Source of the DNA: Micropruina sonneratiae
Lineage (GTDB): Bacteria > Actinomycetota > Actinomycetes > Propionibacteriales > Propionibacteriaceae
Reading direction: 5' to 3'
Assembly: GCF_025972045.1 (NCBI RefSeq)
Contig: NZ_JAPDHX010000001.1
Coordinates: 602,248-662,776 of the forward strand
Length of the DNA stretch: 60,529 bases
Part shown: piece by piece, positions 18,922 to 28,124 of the stretch
Layout of the letters: every line of letters begins with the position of its first letter
Numbering within the stretch: position 1 is the stretch's first letter
Program-made: the position numbers and the translations under genes
Notes under the pieces: generated by a model
Databases searched by the model: none
Told to the model about the DNA's origin: nothing
What the model saw: the letters and a program-made list of their open reading frames with translations, nothing else

Positions 18922-19881
18922 TCAGCCGCGGTAGGACAGCAGCCGCTCCAGCAGCACCGGTGCGAGCGGCTGATCGGTGTCCAGCACCACCCGGACGTGC
19001 GCGCCCTCGACGTCGCGCGGCCCGTTGCGCTGCCCGCGCAGGTCGCAGATGGTCTGCCCGCGGCCGGGACCCTGGGTGTCGTCCACCACCACCGGCACGT
19101 TCGGCGCCCGGGTGGCGGTGATCTGGCCGACGGCGATCGCGGCCGCCAGCGGGTCGTGCAGGGCGCACATGCGGCGTCCGTACTCGCCCACGTAGAAGTC
19201 GTAGTACAGGTCGAGGATGCCCGCCAACGCCTGGTTCAGCGGCGACTCGGACGCGGCCAGCGCCAGCCGGTCGGACTCTTCGAAGGCGTTCTCGAGGGTG
19301 ACGTCGAGCGGCACCAGGACCACCTGCCAGGGCGCCTCCACGACCAGCTGCGCCGCCTCCGGGTCGTTCCAGATGTTCGCCTCGCCGACCGCGCTCAGGT
19401 TGCCCGGCACCAGGGCGGCGCCGCCCATGATGGTCACCTCGCGCACCAGGTCCGCGATCGACGGGTCCTGCTTCAGCGCCAGCGCCAGGTTGGTCAGCGG
19501 GCCGATCGCGATCACGTCCAGCTCGCCCGGGTGCGCGTGGGCGAGCCGGACCAGCATGTCGGCCGCCGACTCGGCCTCGGGCCCGCGGTCGGTGTGCGGC
19601 AGTTCGACGTCGCCGACGCCGTTGTGCCCGTGGATGTGCGGGACACCGCCGCTGTAGCCGTGGGTGAGCGGATCCATCGCGCCCACCGCGACCGCGACGT
19701 CGCCCTTGCCGCCCATCGCGAGCAGGTCGAGGGTGTTCACGGCCGCCTGCCGGGCGTCGATGTTGCCGCTCACCGTGCCGATGCCGGCCAGTTCGATCTC
19801 GGGCGAGGCCATCAGGTAGACCAGCGCCAGCGCGTCGTCGATGCCGGTGTCGCAGTCGAAGTAGACGGGGCGGGGAGCCAT
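18922..19881 (-). CDS. Nucleoside hydrolase (inosine/uridine-preferring family)
   Basis: A 319-residue Ca2+-dependent enzyme that splits nucleosides into free base and ribose. The N-terminal Asp cluster YFDCDTGIDDALAL is the family signature; HIHGHNGVGDVELP and AIGPLTNLALALKQDP are other hallmark segments, and the late LHDPLAAAIA supplies the last catalytic His-Asp. ATG 19881 follows GAGAGGAC. It starts 16 nt after the stop of the nucleoside transporter gene, so the two form an operon: nucleosides are imported and hydrolysed, and the ribose can be used by the ribokinase upstream. Confidence 0.95.
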   Translation of the reverse strand: MAPRPVYFDCDTGIDDALALVYLMASPEIELAGIGTVSGNIDARQAAVNTLDLLAMGGKGDVAVAVGAMDPLTHGYSGGVPHIHGHNGVGDVELPHTDRGPEAESAADMLVRLAHAHPGELDVIAIGPLTNLALALKQDPSIADLVREVTIMGGAALVPGNLSAVGEANIWNDPEAAQLVVEAPWQVVLVPLDVTLENAFEESDRLALAASESPLNQALAGILDLYYDFYVGEYGRRMCALHDPLAAAIAVGQITATRAPNVPVVVDDTQGPGRGQTICDLRGQRNGPRDVEGAHVRVVLDTDQPLAPVLLERLLSYRG

Positions 19882-19897
19882 TGGTCGTCCTCTCGGT

Positions 19898-21121
19898 TCA
19901 GCTGCCCACGACGCCGACAATGGCGGCGTTGAGCAGGTTGGTCATGGTGGCGGCCAGCAGCGCGAGCAGCCCGTACTTGGCCACCTCGTGGCGGCGCTCG
20001 GGCACCAGGCTGCCCAGCGACCCGACCAGGATGGCGATCGAGCCGAAGTTGGCGAAGCCGCAGAGCGCGAAGGTGGTGATCAGCACCGTCTTCGGGTCGA
20101 GGGTGCCGGCCTGCACCAGCGGGCCGAAGTTCGAGAAGGCGACGAACTCGTTGAGCACCGTCTTCTGGCCGATGAAGTTGCCGGCCGTTCCGGCCTCGTG
20201 CCAGGGGACGCCGAGCAGCCAGGCGACCGGGGCGAAGATCCAGCCGAACACCTGGTCGAAGGAGAGGCCCGGCGCGCCGAACCAGCCGCCGATCCCGCCC
20301 AGCGCCCCGTTCAGCATCGCGATCACGGCGATGAAGGCGACCAGCAGGCAGCCGACGATGACGGCCAGGTGGCCGCCGGTCAGGGCGCCGCGGGCGAGGG
20401 CGTCGATGATGTTCACCGATTCCGTGTCGCGGACGTCGCGCACCGAGGCGTCCAGGTCGGACTTCTCGGTCTCGGGCCACAGCCCCTTGGCAATGAGCAG
20501 CGAGCCGGGCGCGTTCATCACGGCGGCGGCCAGCAGGTACGGCATCGGGGCGCCGAGCAGCGAGTAGCCGACCAGGACGGTGCCGGCCACCGAGGCCAGG
20601 CCACCGACCATGCAGACGAACAGCTCCGACTTGGTCAGCCGCTTGAGGTAGGGCTGGATCACCAGCGGCGCCTCGCTCATGCCGAGGACGACCACGGTCG
20701 CGGCCCACACCGACTCGATCTTGGACGTGCCCAGCACCCACTTCAGCGCGGTGCCGACGATCTCGACGAACCACTGCAGCACCCGCAGGTAGTAGAGGAC
20801 GCCGACGATGGTGCCGAAGAAGATGATCACGGGCAGCACCTGGACGGCGAAGATGAACCCGTTCTTCTCGGTGTCGATCAGCGACCCGAAGACGAACTCG
20901 GTGCCGGCCTTGGTGTAGTCGATGATGTGGGTGACGCCGTTGGCAAATTGCTCCAGGGCGTAGGCGCCCGGCCCCCACTTGATCACCAGGAACCCGGTGA
21001 TCACCTGCAGCGCCAGGCCGGCGCCGATGATCCGCCAGTTGATCCGGCTGCGGTGCTTCGACAGCAAGACCATGATCCCGAGAATCAGGATGATCCCTAA
21101 CAGCCCTTGAAAACGCTCCAT
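19898..21121 (-). CDS. Concentrative nucleoside transporter (CNT/NupC family)
   Basis: A 407-residue inner membrane symporter for nucleosides. It has about 8-10 hydrophobic segments, the family motif VVLGMSEAPLVIQPYLKRLT (GMSEAP..I.PY) that lines the nucleoside site, and the C-terminal ALCGFANFGSIAILVG motif. KTVLNEFVAFSNFGPL is another conserved region. Length is normal for bacterial CNT. ATG 21121 has AAGGAGG correctly spaced; the open frame continues upstream but would overlap the putative operator. It is the first gene of the two-gene salvage operon. Confidence 0.95.
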   Translation of the reverse strand: MERFQGLLGIILILGIMVLLSKHRSRINWRIIGAGLALQVITGFLVIKWGPGAYALEQFANGVTHIIDYTKAGTEFVFGSLIDTEKNGFIFAVQVLPVIIFFGTIVGVLYYLRVLQWFVEIVGTALKWVLGTSKIESVWAATVVVLGMSEAPLVIQPYLKRLTKSELFVCMVGGLASVAGTVLVGYSLLGAPMPYLLAAAVMNAPGSLLIAKGLWPETEKSDLDASVRDVRDTESVNIIDALARGALTGGHLAVIVGCLLVAFIAVIAMLNGALGGIGGWFGAPGLSFDQVFGWIFAPVAWLLGVPWHEAGTAGNFIGQKTVLNEFVAFSNFGPLVQAGTLDPKTVLITTFALCGFANFGSIAILVGSLGSLVPERRHEVAKYGLLALLAATMTNLLNAAIVGVVGS

Positions 21122-21163
21122 TGCAGCCTCCTTGCGGGTCTGGACGTTCGTGACCATAGGGTG

Positions 21164-21183
21164 CTTGCGCAACAGCGTGCAAG
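21164..21183. promoter_or_regulatory. Inverted repeat upstream of the nucleoside operon (candidate operator)
   Basis: CTTGCGC-AACAGC-GTGCAAG is an inverted repeat with one mismatch in 7-bp arms, 43 nt upstream of the transporter ATG. The centre resembles LacI/DeoR-type half-sites. Control by a nucleoside-responsive repressor is inferred; no such regulator gene is nearby. Confidence 0.45.
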
Positions 21184-21244
21184 GGTGGACGCGGTTGCTC
21201 GGTCACCCGGTTCGGCCCCGCCCGGCCGCCGGGATCACGACGAA

Positions 21245-21273
21245 GGGCCCGGACGCGGTGCGCGTCCGGGCCC
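21245..21273 (-). terminator. 13-bp perfect hairpin after the PspC operon
   Basis: GGGCCCGGACGCG-GTG-CGCGTCCGGGCCC lies 12 nt beyond the stop of the last gene of the minus-strand PspC operon. It also insulates the nucleoside operon downstream. The stem is strong; no T-run is present. Confidence 0.7.
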
Positions 21274-21285
21274 CTCGTGATCGGC

Positions 21286-21576
21286 TCAGCGGAGGTCGTC
21301 GGGGTTCTGCTGCGGACGATCCGCCGGGGTGGTGGTGCCGCCGCCCTGGCCGAAGGCGCTCTTCACCTCGTCGAAGCCGGTGCGGCCGCTGGTGTCGGTC
21401 GGCAGCACGGCCCAGAGCACCAGGTAGGCGATCCAGCCGACCTGGGTGAAGATGGCCAGCAGCACGGTCAGGATGCGCACCAGCCCGGAGTCCAGGTTCA
21501 GGTAGCGGGCGAGTCCGCCGCAGACGCCGCCGAGGAATTTGTCGGTGGTCGATCGGGTCAGGGTCTTTCCGTTCAT
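21286..21576 (-). CDS. Small PspC-domain membrane protein
   Basis: A 96-residue protein consisting almost entirely of a PspC domain: [20 protein letters not shown], then [20 protein letters not shown] and [10 protein letters not shown] as a membrane hairpin. A short polar tail ([18 protein letters not shown]) follows. PspC domains act in phage-shock/envelope-stress responses at the inner membrane. It is the last of three genes in a minus-strand operon and overlaps the preceding gene by 4 nt, so translation is probably coupled. Confidence 0.88.
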   Translation of the reverse strand: MNGKTLTRSTTDKFLGGVCGGLARYLNLDSGLVRILTVLLAIFTQVGWIAYLVLWAVLPTDTSGRTGFDEVKSAFGQGGGTTTPADRPQQNPDDLR

Positions 21577-21764
21577 CGGGTTCCTTTCGTCGAGGTACGG
21601 GAAAGTAGGAGGCCGGCCAGGCCGATGGCGACCAGGCCGAGAGGGGCGACGATCCGGACCAGCGTCCAGTCGATCGTGTCGAAGGCGGCGATCAGCGCCA
21701 CGACGGCCAGGCCGATACAGGCCAGGCCCACGTTGAAGGCGGCCACATCGATCCGGCGCCTCAT
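21573..21764 (-). CDS. Two-TM small membrane protein of the PspC operon
   Basis: A 63-residue protein with two hydrophobic helices ([20 protein letters not shown] and [18 protein letters not shown]) and basic ends. It has 4-nt ATGA overlaps with both the preceding 443-residue gene and the following PspC gene, which supports it being a real coupled gene. The family is not recognised. The context suggests a small partner or anchor in the envelope-stress module. Confidence 0.75.
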   Translation of the reverse strand: MRRRIDVAAFNVGLACIGLAVVALIAAFDTIDWTLVRIVAPLGLVAIGLAGLLLSRTSTKGTR

Positions 21765-23092
21765 GGCGTCACCACCAGCTTGCCGACCCCGGCGTGCAGC
21801 ACCAGCGTCAGGGTGGGGGCGGACGCGTCGGTGATCCGGCCGTACTCGCCGGAGACGTCGGCGCCCTCGTGCCGGCCGTCGGGGCCGGTGAACTCACCCA
21901 GGCCGACCGACCATTGCACCACCACGTTGCCGGTGGCCGGCAGTCGGACGGTCGCCTCGCCGACGCCCTGGGAGAACTCGAAGCTGCGGGTCTGGTCGAT
22001 CGTCAGCCCGGTCAGGTCGAGCGTCACGTCGCCGGCGCCGTGGTCGACGCCCCCGGTCGGGAGCTGCGCCATGGCGGTGTAGCTGTAGATCCGGTCGCCG
22101 ACCGGCCCCCCGACCTGTCCGGCGGGCAGGGTCATCACGACGGTGACCAGCGCCGCCAGCAGGGCCAGGGGCAGCAGGCCGCGCGCCCGGCGTCCGGCGA
22201 AGGCCGAGATCAGCAGCCCCACCCCGAGCGTGCCGACCACCGCACCCGCGTAGGCGAGCGGCGGGACGGCCACGCCGAAGACGGCCGAGAGCACGGTCAG
22301 CACCGCCAGGCCGGTACCGGTGAGCACCAGTACCAACGGCCACACCCAACGCGGACGCCGCCGGCGGTCACCCCGCGGCACCGGTGGCGTCCAATCGGGA
22401 ACGGCGGGCGGGGGCGGCGGGGTGGGCCGGTACTCGACCAGCCGCTGGGTGCGGTAGGGGTCGTTCAGCGGGCCGTTGTGGAAGGGGGTCGGCTCGTAGA
22501 GCGACTCGGGATGGCCCGTCGGGTTGATCGGAGCGGACGGTGCCGCGCCGGCGGCCGGAGGCGTACGGTTCTGCTGTTCCTGGGCCATCCGCTCGCGCCA
22601 CGCAGCGGCGGCCTTCTCGAAGTCGGTCTGCGGCTGGCCGGGGGTCGGTGCGCCGGGACCCGGCTGGGCGGCGCCCGGCCCGAGCGCGGCGTGCTCGTCG
22701 GCGCCGCGCTGCGGCGAGCGCTGCCGCCGGTAGAAGCCGAAGTACCACAGGAAGCCCAGGCCGACCACCGGCACGATCCCGAACGGCAGCCACGACCCGA
22801 CTAGGGCCATGATCAGTACACCCAGGCAGACCACGGCACCGATCGCCGCCGCCGGCGGCCAGGAACGGGTGAACGGGGCGACCCGGTACAACGGGAAGTC
22901 GGTGTTGCCCTCACGCGGGACCAGCAGGACCGCGCCGACGTAGAGGGCGATACCGACGCCACCGAGCAGGCCCAGCAGCACCATCGCGATGCGCAGCACG
23001 GTCGGGTCGACCTGCCAGCGGCGGGCCAACCCCGCACAGACACCGCCCAGCACGGCGCCCGAGGACGCGCGGCGAAGCGGGGTGAGTTCCAT
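21761..23092 (-). CDS. PspC-domain protein with LiaF-like C-terminal domain
   Basis: A 443-residue membrane protein. The N-terminal PspC domain ([20 protein letters not shown] plus [20 protein letters not shown]) is followed by two more helices. A ~130-residue Pro/Gln-rich cytosolic linker ([31 protein letters not shown]) comes next, then three to four helices ([20 protein letters not shown] and following). The beta-rich C-terminal domain ([40 protein letters not shown]) resembles the LiaF/DUF4097-type domain. This combination is common in actinobacterial modules next to a PspC-type histidine kinase, and LiaF proteins usually hold such kinases off until envelope damage. First gene of its operon, divergent from the kinase gene. 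Confidence 0.8.
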   Translation of the reverse strand: MELTPLRRASSGAVLGGVCAGLARRWQVDPTVLRIAMVLLGLLGGVGIALYVGAVLLVPREGNTDFPLYRVAPFTRSWPPAAAIGAVVCLGVLIMALVGSWLPFGIVPVVGLGFLWYFGFYRRQRSPQRGADEHAALGPGAAQPGPGAPTPGQPQTDFEKAAAAWRERMAQEQQNRTPPAAGAAPSAPINPTGHPESLYEPTPFHNGPLNDPYRTQRLVEYRPTPPPPPAVPDWTPPVPRGDRRRRPRWVWPLVLVLTGTGLAVLTVLSAVFGVAVPPLAYAGAVVGTLGVGLLISAFAGRRARGLLPLALLAALVTVVMTLPAGQVGGPVGDRIYSYTAMAQLPTGGVDHGAGDVTLDLTGLTIDQTRSFEFSQGVGEATVRLPATGNVVVQWSVGLGEFTGPDGRHEGADVSGEYGRITDASAPTLTLVLHAGVGKLVVTP

Positions 23093-23209
23093 GCCCCCAC
23101 TGTTGTCGAGGATTCGCTCGTGCCCATCGGGGGAACCCCTGGAAGCCTCCCCCATCCGAGGTGCCCGGCGGTGGCCCGCGTCGCCGACTCGTGTGAGGCT
23201 AGGGGCGTC

Positions 23210-24469
23210 ATGACCACACCTGGCACCGAGGTCCCGGCCGTCCCGCACCGCGCCGACCGTCGCCTGCGCACCGCGTGGCTGGCCGGGGTGTGCAGCGGAC
23301 TGTCCGCCCACCTGGGCTGGCCGGTGCTGGTGCTGCGGCTCGGCTTCGTGCTGCTCGCCGCCAGCATGGGGGTGGGGGTGGTGGTCTACCTGGTGCTGTG
23401 GCTGGCTCTGCCGCGGGCCACCGAGGTGCCGCGCGCCCCGGGCCTGGAGGCCGCGCGGCGCGGCGGGCTGCGGACCCAGCAGGCCACCTCCCGACCGCCG
23501 GCCGATCTCGGCGCGCTGACTGCGGTGGGGCTGGTCGGCGCGGGACTGCTGTGGTTCGTCCAGTCGACCGGCCTTGGGTTGCCGGCCCAGGTGTTCTGGC
23601 CGGCGCTGGCGCTGACCGCCGGGCTGATGCTCATCTGGTGGCAGGCCGACCACATTCCGAACCGGTCGATGCGTGGACTGACCGGCTGGCGGCGCTGGTT
23701 CGGGCCGTTGCTGGCGCACTGGTCGCGGATCGTGGTCGTCGTCGCCGGCCTGGTCTGCCTCGGGACGGCGATCGGCTTGATCGTCGCCGTGGTGCCGGTG
23801 GCGTCCGAGACGGTCCGGACGCTGCTGGTGCTGGCCCTGGTGGTCGGGGTGCTGCTGCTGGCGGCGGCGCCGTGGATCGTGCGGGTGCGGCGGTCGTTGG
23901 CGGCCGTCCGTGAGGAGGCGATGCTGGCCGACGCCCGGGCGGACATGGCCGCCCACCTGCACGACTCGGTGCTGCAGACCCTGGCGCTGATCCAGCGCCA
24001 GGCGTCCGACCCGAAGGCGGTGGCGTCGCTGGCCCGGCGCCAGGAGCGTGAACTGCGCAGCTGGCTGTACGGCGAGCCGACCGAGGCGGCGACTGTGAAG
24101 GGGGCGCTGGTCGCCGCGGCCGCCGAGGTCGAGGACGACCACGGCGTCGACGTCGAGATCGTCGTGGTAGGCGACCGGGCACTCGACCCACAGACCCGCT
24201 CGCTGGTGCAGGCGGCCCGCGAGGCCATGGTGAACGCCGCCAAGCACGCGGGGGTGGGAAAGGTCGACGTGTACGCCGAACTCGAGGACGAGGCCGTCGA
24301 GGTGTTCGTCCGCGACCGCGGCCGCGGCTTCGTGCTCGACGAGATTCCCGCCGACCGGATGGGTGTGCGGGGCTCGATCATTGAGCGTTTGCGGCGTGCC
24401 GGAGGCAGTGCGACGATTCGAACAGCCCCTGACGAGGGCACCGAGGTACGACTGGAGATGACGCGATGA
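23210..24469 (+). CDS. PspC-type sensor histidine kinase
   Basis: A 419-residue membrane kinase. It starts with a PspC domain (RRLRTAWLAGVCSGLSAHLG; VLVLRLGFVLLAASMGVGVV), followed by about four more helices to residue ~230. The cytosolic part has a HisKA_3-like dimerisation helix with phosphoacceptor His in MAAHLHDSVLQTLALIQRQ and a HATPase_c domain (AREAMVNAAKHAGVGKVDVY as the N box, VFVRDRGRGFVLDEIP as the G1 box). The closest characterised relatives by layout are LiaS/NarX-like kinases. ATG 23210 is 4-9 nt after a weak -10 like box (GAGGCTAGGGG). It overlaps the response regulator by 4 nt. Confidence 0.9.
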   Translation: MTTPGTEVPAVPHRADRRLRTAWLAGVCSGLSAHLGWPVLVLRLGFVLLAASMGVGVVVYLVLWLALPRATEVPRAPGLEAARRGGLRTQQATSRPPADLGALTAVGLVGAGLLWFVQSTGLGLPAQVFWPALALTAGLMLIWWQADHIPNRSMRGLTGWRRWFGPLLAHWSRIVVVVAGLVCLGTAIGLIVAVVPVASETVRTLLVLALVVGVLLLAAAPWIVRVRRSLAAVREEAMLADARADMAAHLHDSVLQTLALIQRQASDPKAVASLARRQERELRSWLYGEPTEAATVKGALVAAAAEVEDDHGVDVEIVVVGDRALDPQTRSLVQAAREAMVNAAKHAGVGKVDVYAELEDEAVEVFVRDRGRGFVLDEIPADRMGVRGSIIERLRRAGGSATIRTAPDEGTEVRLEMTR

Positions 24470-25146
24470 CCGAGCAGCCCCCTGCCCCCCAACAGCCGAC
24501 CGGCGCCGTGGCCACCCGGGTGGTGATCGTCGACGACCACGCCATGTTCCGCAGCGGGGTCAAGCACGACATCGGCTCGCGGGTGCAGATCGTCGGCGAG
24601 GGCGAGGACGTCGCGACTGCCGTCGCCGCCGTGTTGAAGGCCCAGCCGGACGTGGTGCTGCTGGACGTGCACCTGCCCGGCGGGGGTGGCCTCGAGGTGC
24701 TCAAGCAGGTGCATGCCACGCAGCCCGAGACGAAGTTCCTGGCGCTCAGCGTGTCGGACGCCGCCGAGGACGTGATCGGCCTCATCCGGGCCGGGGCGCG
24801 GGGCTACGTCACCAAGTCGATCTCGGCCGACGAACTGGTGGACGCCATCGGCCGGGTCGCCGAGGGTGATGCGGTGTTCTCGCCGCGGTTGGCCGGCTTC
24901 GTGCTGGACGCCTTCTCGGGCTCGATCGACATCTCCAGCGTCGACGAGGAGCTCGACCGGCTGTCGCAGCGCGAGCGCGAGGTGATGCGGCTGATCGCCC
25001 GCGGATACGCCTACAAGGAGATCGCCCGCGAGTTGTTCATCTCGATCAAGACCGTCGAGACCCACGTGTCCAGCGTGCTGCGCAAGCTGCAGCTGTCCAA
25101 CCGGCACCAGCTGACCCGCTGGGCCACCGACCGCCGATTGGTCTGA
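24466..25146 (+). CDS. NarL/LuxR-family response regulator
   Basis: A 226-residue regulator. The receiver (about 16-135) has the acidic pair in RVVIVDDHAMFRSGV, phosphoacceptor Asp67 in VVLLDVHLPGGGG, and the switch Lys in RGYVTKSISADELV. The C-terminal HTH (about 155-220) shows LSQREREVMRLIARGYAYKE and FISIKTVETHVSSVLRKL, a LuxR DNA-binding domain. A 4-nt overlap with the PspC-type kinase makes it its partner. The likely targets are the divergent PspC operon and other envelope genes. Confidence 0.95.
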   Translation: MTEQPPAPQQPTGAVATRVVIVDDHAMFRSGVKHDIGSRVQIVGEGEDVATAVAAVLKAQPDVVLLDVHLPGGGGLEVLKQVHATQPETKFLALSVSDAAEDVIGLIRAGARGYVTKSISADELVDAIGRVAEGDAVFSPRLAGFVLDAFSGSIDISSVDEELDRLSQREREVMRLIARGYAYKEIARELFISIKTVETHVSSVLRKLQLSNRHQLTRWATDRRLV

Positions 25147-25221
25147 GCCTTCCCTCGCCGCAGGGATCCCGGCGTTCGCCGTGATGACGGACGGCGTTTC
25201 GGGCACGTTGCCAACATTGGC

Positions 25222-25227
25222 TAGCCT
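25222..25227 (+). promoter_or_regulatory. Leaderless promoter -10 box
   Basis: TAGCCT ends 6 nt before ATG 25234. A GCCAA-CA-TTGGC palindrome (25210-25221) abuts it and might be an operator. Confidence 0.5.
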
Positions 25228-25233
25228 CGAGCC

Positions 25234-25578
25234 ATGGAGGTCCTCAAACACCTGTTCGTGCTGTTCCACCTGCTCGGTTTCGCCGCCATCTTCGCCGGCA
25301 CCGCGACCCAGCTGGCGGCGTCCACCCCCCGGGTCAACCGCTTCATCATGGACGGTGGCTGGACCCAGCTGCTCACCGGGTTGGTGTTGGTGGGGCTCAA
25401 CGAGATGGGGCCGGATCCGGTCAACCACGCCAAGGTCGCGGTCAAGCTGGTCGTGCTGCTGGTCATCGTGGTGGTGGCCTTCGTCAACCGGAAGAAGCCG
25501 GCCATCGGCAAGGGGGTGCTGTTCGGGCTGTTCGGGCTGACCCTGCTCAACGCGGCGGTCGCGGTGCTCTGGGCCTGA
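25234..25578 (+). CDS. Four-TM membrane protein of unknown function
   Basis: A 114-residue integral membrane protein with four helices (LFVLFHLLGFAAIFAGTATQ, WTQLLTGLVLVGLNEMG, VKLVVLLVIVVVAFVNRKK, VLFGLFGLTLLNAAVAVLWA). A His on helix 1 and conserved polar residues (QL, GPDPVNHAK) between helices recall small actinobacterial membrane proteins of unknown role. Start set by a TAGCCT box. It lies between the response regulator and pcrA. No function can be inferred. Confidence 0.8.
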   Translation: MEVLKHLFVLFHLLGFAAIFAGTATQLAASTPRVNRFIMDGGWTQLLTGLVLVGLNEMGPDPVNHAKVAVKLVVLLVIVVVAFVNRKKPAIGKGVLFGLFGLTLLNAAVAVLWA

Positions 25579-25625
25579 CCGGTCTCGACGGGCCCGGCGG
25601 CGAGGTGGTTGTCGGGGGCTCGGCA

Positions 25626-25631
25626 TAGGGT
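25626..25631 (+). promoter_or_regulatory. pcrA promoter -10 box
   Basis: TAGGGT lies 9 nt before ATG 25641. The message is nearly or fully leaderless. Confidence 0.45.
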
Positions 25632-25640
25632 GGGTGGGCA

Positions 25641-28064
25641 ATGACCGACACCCTGTTTCCCGACCTGTTCGGCCTCGGCCCCCAGGGGTCGAACCCGGCC
25701 GTGCCCTCGCGTCCGGCGAGCGACGAGCCCTCGACGGACGCGCCCTCGCGGCGCACGCGGATCACCGAGGAGGAACTGCTCGCCGACCTCAACCCTCCGC
25801 AACGCCAGGCGGTGCTGCACGAGGGCTCGCCGGTGTTGGTGGTGGCCGGTGCCGGGTCGGGCAAGACGCGGGTGCTGACCCGGCGGATCGCCCACCTGGT
25901 CAGCTTCCGCAACGTGCACCCCGGGTCGATCCTGGCCATCACGTTCACCAACAAGGCCGCGGCCGAGATGCGTCACCGGGTCGTCGACGTGGTCGGCAAC
26001 CGGGCGAAGCTGATGTGGGTCTCCACCTTCCACTCCGCGTGCGTGCGCATCCTGCGGGCCGATATCCAGCGGTTCGGCATCAGCCGCACGTTCTCGATCT
26101 ACGACGACACCGACGCCAAGCGGTTGATGACGCTTGTGCTGAAGGACGCCGAGGTCGACCCGAAGCGCTACCCGGTGCGCGCGGTGATGAACTGGGTGTC
26201 GAACTGCAAGAACGAGCTGGTCGACCACGAGACGGCGGCGTCGAAGGCCGAGACCGCCGTCGAGCAGGTGTACGCCGACGCCTACCGCGAGTACCAGCGC
26301 CGCCTGGTCGCCGCCAACGCGCTCGACTTCGATGACCTGATCATGACCACCGTGCACCTGCTGCAGGCCTTCCCCGACCTGCGCGAGCAGTACCGCCGCC
26401 GGTTCCGGCACGTGCTGGTCGACGAGTACCAGGACACCAACCACGCCCAGTACGCGCTGGTCCGCGAGCTGTGCGCCGAGCTGCCGGTGCCGGCGGGCAT
26501 GGCCGCCGTAGAGCCGCCCGAGCTGATGGTGGTGGGTGACTCCGACCAGTCGATCTACGCGTTCCGGGGGGCCACGATCCGCAACATCCTCGCGTTCGAG
26601 GCCGACTTCCCCGGGGCGTCCACGATCATGCTCGAGCAGAACTACCGCTCGACGCAGACCATCCTGAACGCCGCCAACGCGGTGATCACCCGCAACACCG
26701 GACGCCCCGAGAAGCGCCTGTGGTCCGAGGCCGGCGACGGTGAGAAGCTCGTCGGCTGGGTCGCCGACACCGAGCATGACGAGGCGCAGTACGTCGCAGA
26801 CGAGATCGACCGGTTGACCGACGCCGGGGTGGCCAAGCCCGGTGACGTCGCTGTGTTCTACCGCACCAACGCGCAGTCGCGTGCCTTCGAGGAGGTGTTC
26901 ATCCGGGTCGGCATGCCGTACCGGGTGGTCGGCGGCGTCCGGTTCTACGAGCGGCGCGAGATCCGCGACGCCATCGCCTACCTGCGGGCCATCGCGAACC
27001 CGGCCGACGACGTGTCGGTGCGGCGCATCCTCAACGTGCCGCGCCGCGGCATCGGCGACCGGGCCGAGGCGGCCATCGAGGTGCTGGCGGCGGGGGAGCG
27101 CATCCCGTTCGGCGCGGCCCTGGCGCGGGCGTCCGAGGCTCCGGCACTGGCCACCCGCTCACGCACCCAGATCGAGTCGTTCGTCGCGCTGCTCGCCGAG
27201 CATCGGGCGATGATGGACGACGGCGCCGCGGCCGACACCATCCTCACCTCGATCCTCGAGAAGTCCGGCTACATCGCCGAGCTGAACTCCTCCGACGACC
27301 CGCAGGACGCCACCCGCCTCGAGAACCTGATCGAGCTGGTGTCGGTCGCGCAGGAGTTCGTCTCAGCGGCGCACACCATCGACCTGCCGCCCGACGGCGG
27401 CGAGCTGGCGGCGGCGGCCCCCGAGCCGGACGACTCGCTGCCGGCCTTCCTGGAACGGATCGCGCTGGTCGCCGACTCCGACCAGATCCCGGACGCCGAC
27501 GGCGAGGGCACCGGCGTGGTCACGCTGATGACCCTGCACACCGCGAAGGGGCTGGAGTTCCCGGTGGTGTTCCTGACCGGTTTCGAGGACGGCATCTTCC
27601 CCCACCAGCGGACGCTGGACAGCGCCGACGAGCTGCAGGAGGAGCGCCGGCTCGCCTACGTCGGAATCACCCGGGCCCGGCAGCGGCTGTACCTGACCCG
27701 CGCCGTGGTGCGCACCATGTGGGGCGCGCCGCAGCACAACCCGCCCAGCAGGTTCACCGAGGAGATCCCGCAGCACCTGTTCGACTGGCGCCGGCTGGGC
27801 ACCGCGCAGGTCGGGTTCACCTCACGCGCGAAGGCCCGCACCGAGCAGGCGTGGCGCAACACCCTTAGCTACGGCTCGAAGTCACCGCTTCCGAAGGTCG
27901 TACCAAGCGTCGAACCTGGCGACCGGGTACTGCACACCACGTTCGGCCTGGGCACGGTGGTGGCCACCAGCGGAATGGGTGACCTGGCGAAGGCGGACGT
28001 CGACTTCGGCAGCAACGGGGTCAAGCGACTCAGCCTCAAGCATGCGCCGATGGAGAAGCTGTAG
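25641..28064 (+). CDS. pcrA: ATP-dependent DNA helicase PcrA/UvrD1
   Basis: An 807-residue superfamily 1A 3'-5' helicase for nucleotide-excision repair and replication-fork processing. The Q motif (LNPPQRQAVLH), Walker A VVAGAGSGKTRVLTRRIAHL (about 65-84), motif II VDEYQDTNHAQY, motif III GDSDQSIYAFRGA, motif IV LEQNYRST, motif V LMTLHTAKGLEFPVVFLTGF and motif VI ERRLAYVGITRARQRLYLT are all present. The C-terminal Tudor-like tail (PGDRVLHTTFGLGTVVATSG, PMEKL end) is the RNA-polymerase-contacting module of PcrA. Placement before an M23 peptidase gene and sucCD matches mycobacterial order. Confidence 0.97.
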   Translation: MTDTLFPDLFGLGPQGSNPAVPSRPASDEPSTDAPSRRTRITEEELLADLNPPQRQAVLHEGSPVLVVAGAGSGKTRVLTRRIAHLVSFRNVHPGSILAITFTNKAAAEMRHRVVDVVGNRAKLMWVSTFHSACVRILRADIQRFGISRTFSIYDDTDAKRLMTLVLKDAEVDPKRYPVRAVMNWVSNCKNELVDHETAASKAETAVEQVYADAYREYQRRLVAANALDFDDLIMTTVHLLQAFPDLREQYRRRFRHVLVDEYQDTNHAQYALVRELCAELPVPAGMAAVEPPELMVVGDSDQSIYAFRGATIRNILAFEADFPGASTIMLEQNYRSTQTILNAANAVITRNTGRPEKRLWSEAGDGEKLVGWVADTEHDEAQYVADEIDRLTDAGVAKPGDVAVFYRTNAQSRAFEEVFIRVGMPYRVVGGVRFYERREIRDAIAYLRAIANPADDVSVRRILNVPRRGIGDRAEAAIEVLAAGERIPFGAALARASEAPALATRSRTQIESFVALLAEHRAMMDDGAAADTILTSILEKSGYIAELNSSDDPQDATRLENLIELVSVAQEFVSAAHTIDLPPDGGELAAAAPEPDDSLPAFLERIALVADSDQIPDADGEGTGVVTLMTLHTAKGLEFPVVFLTGFEDGIFPHQRTLDSADELQEERRLAYVGITRARQRLYLTRAVVRTMWGAPQHNPPSRFTEEIPQHLFDWRRLGTAQVGFTSRAKARTEQAWRNTLSYGSKSPLPKVVPSVEPGDRVLHTTFGLGTVVATSGMGDLAKADVDFGSNGVKRLSLKHAPMEKL

Positions 28065-28124
28065 CAGCCGTGCACGAAGGCCCGCCGCGGGGAGCGTCGC
28101 GCTTTCGTTCGGGGGTGGGAGAGG

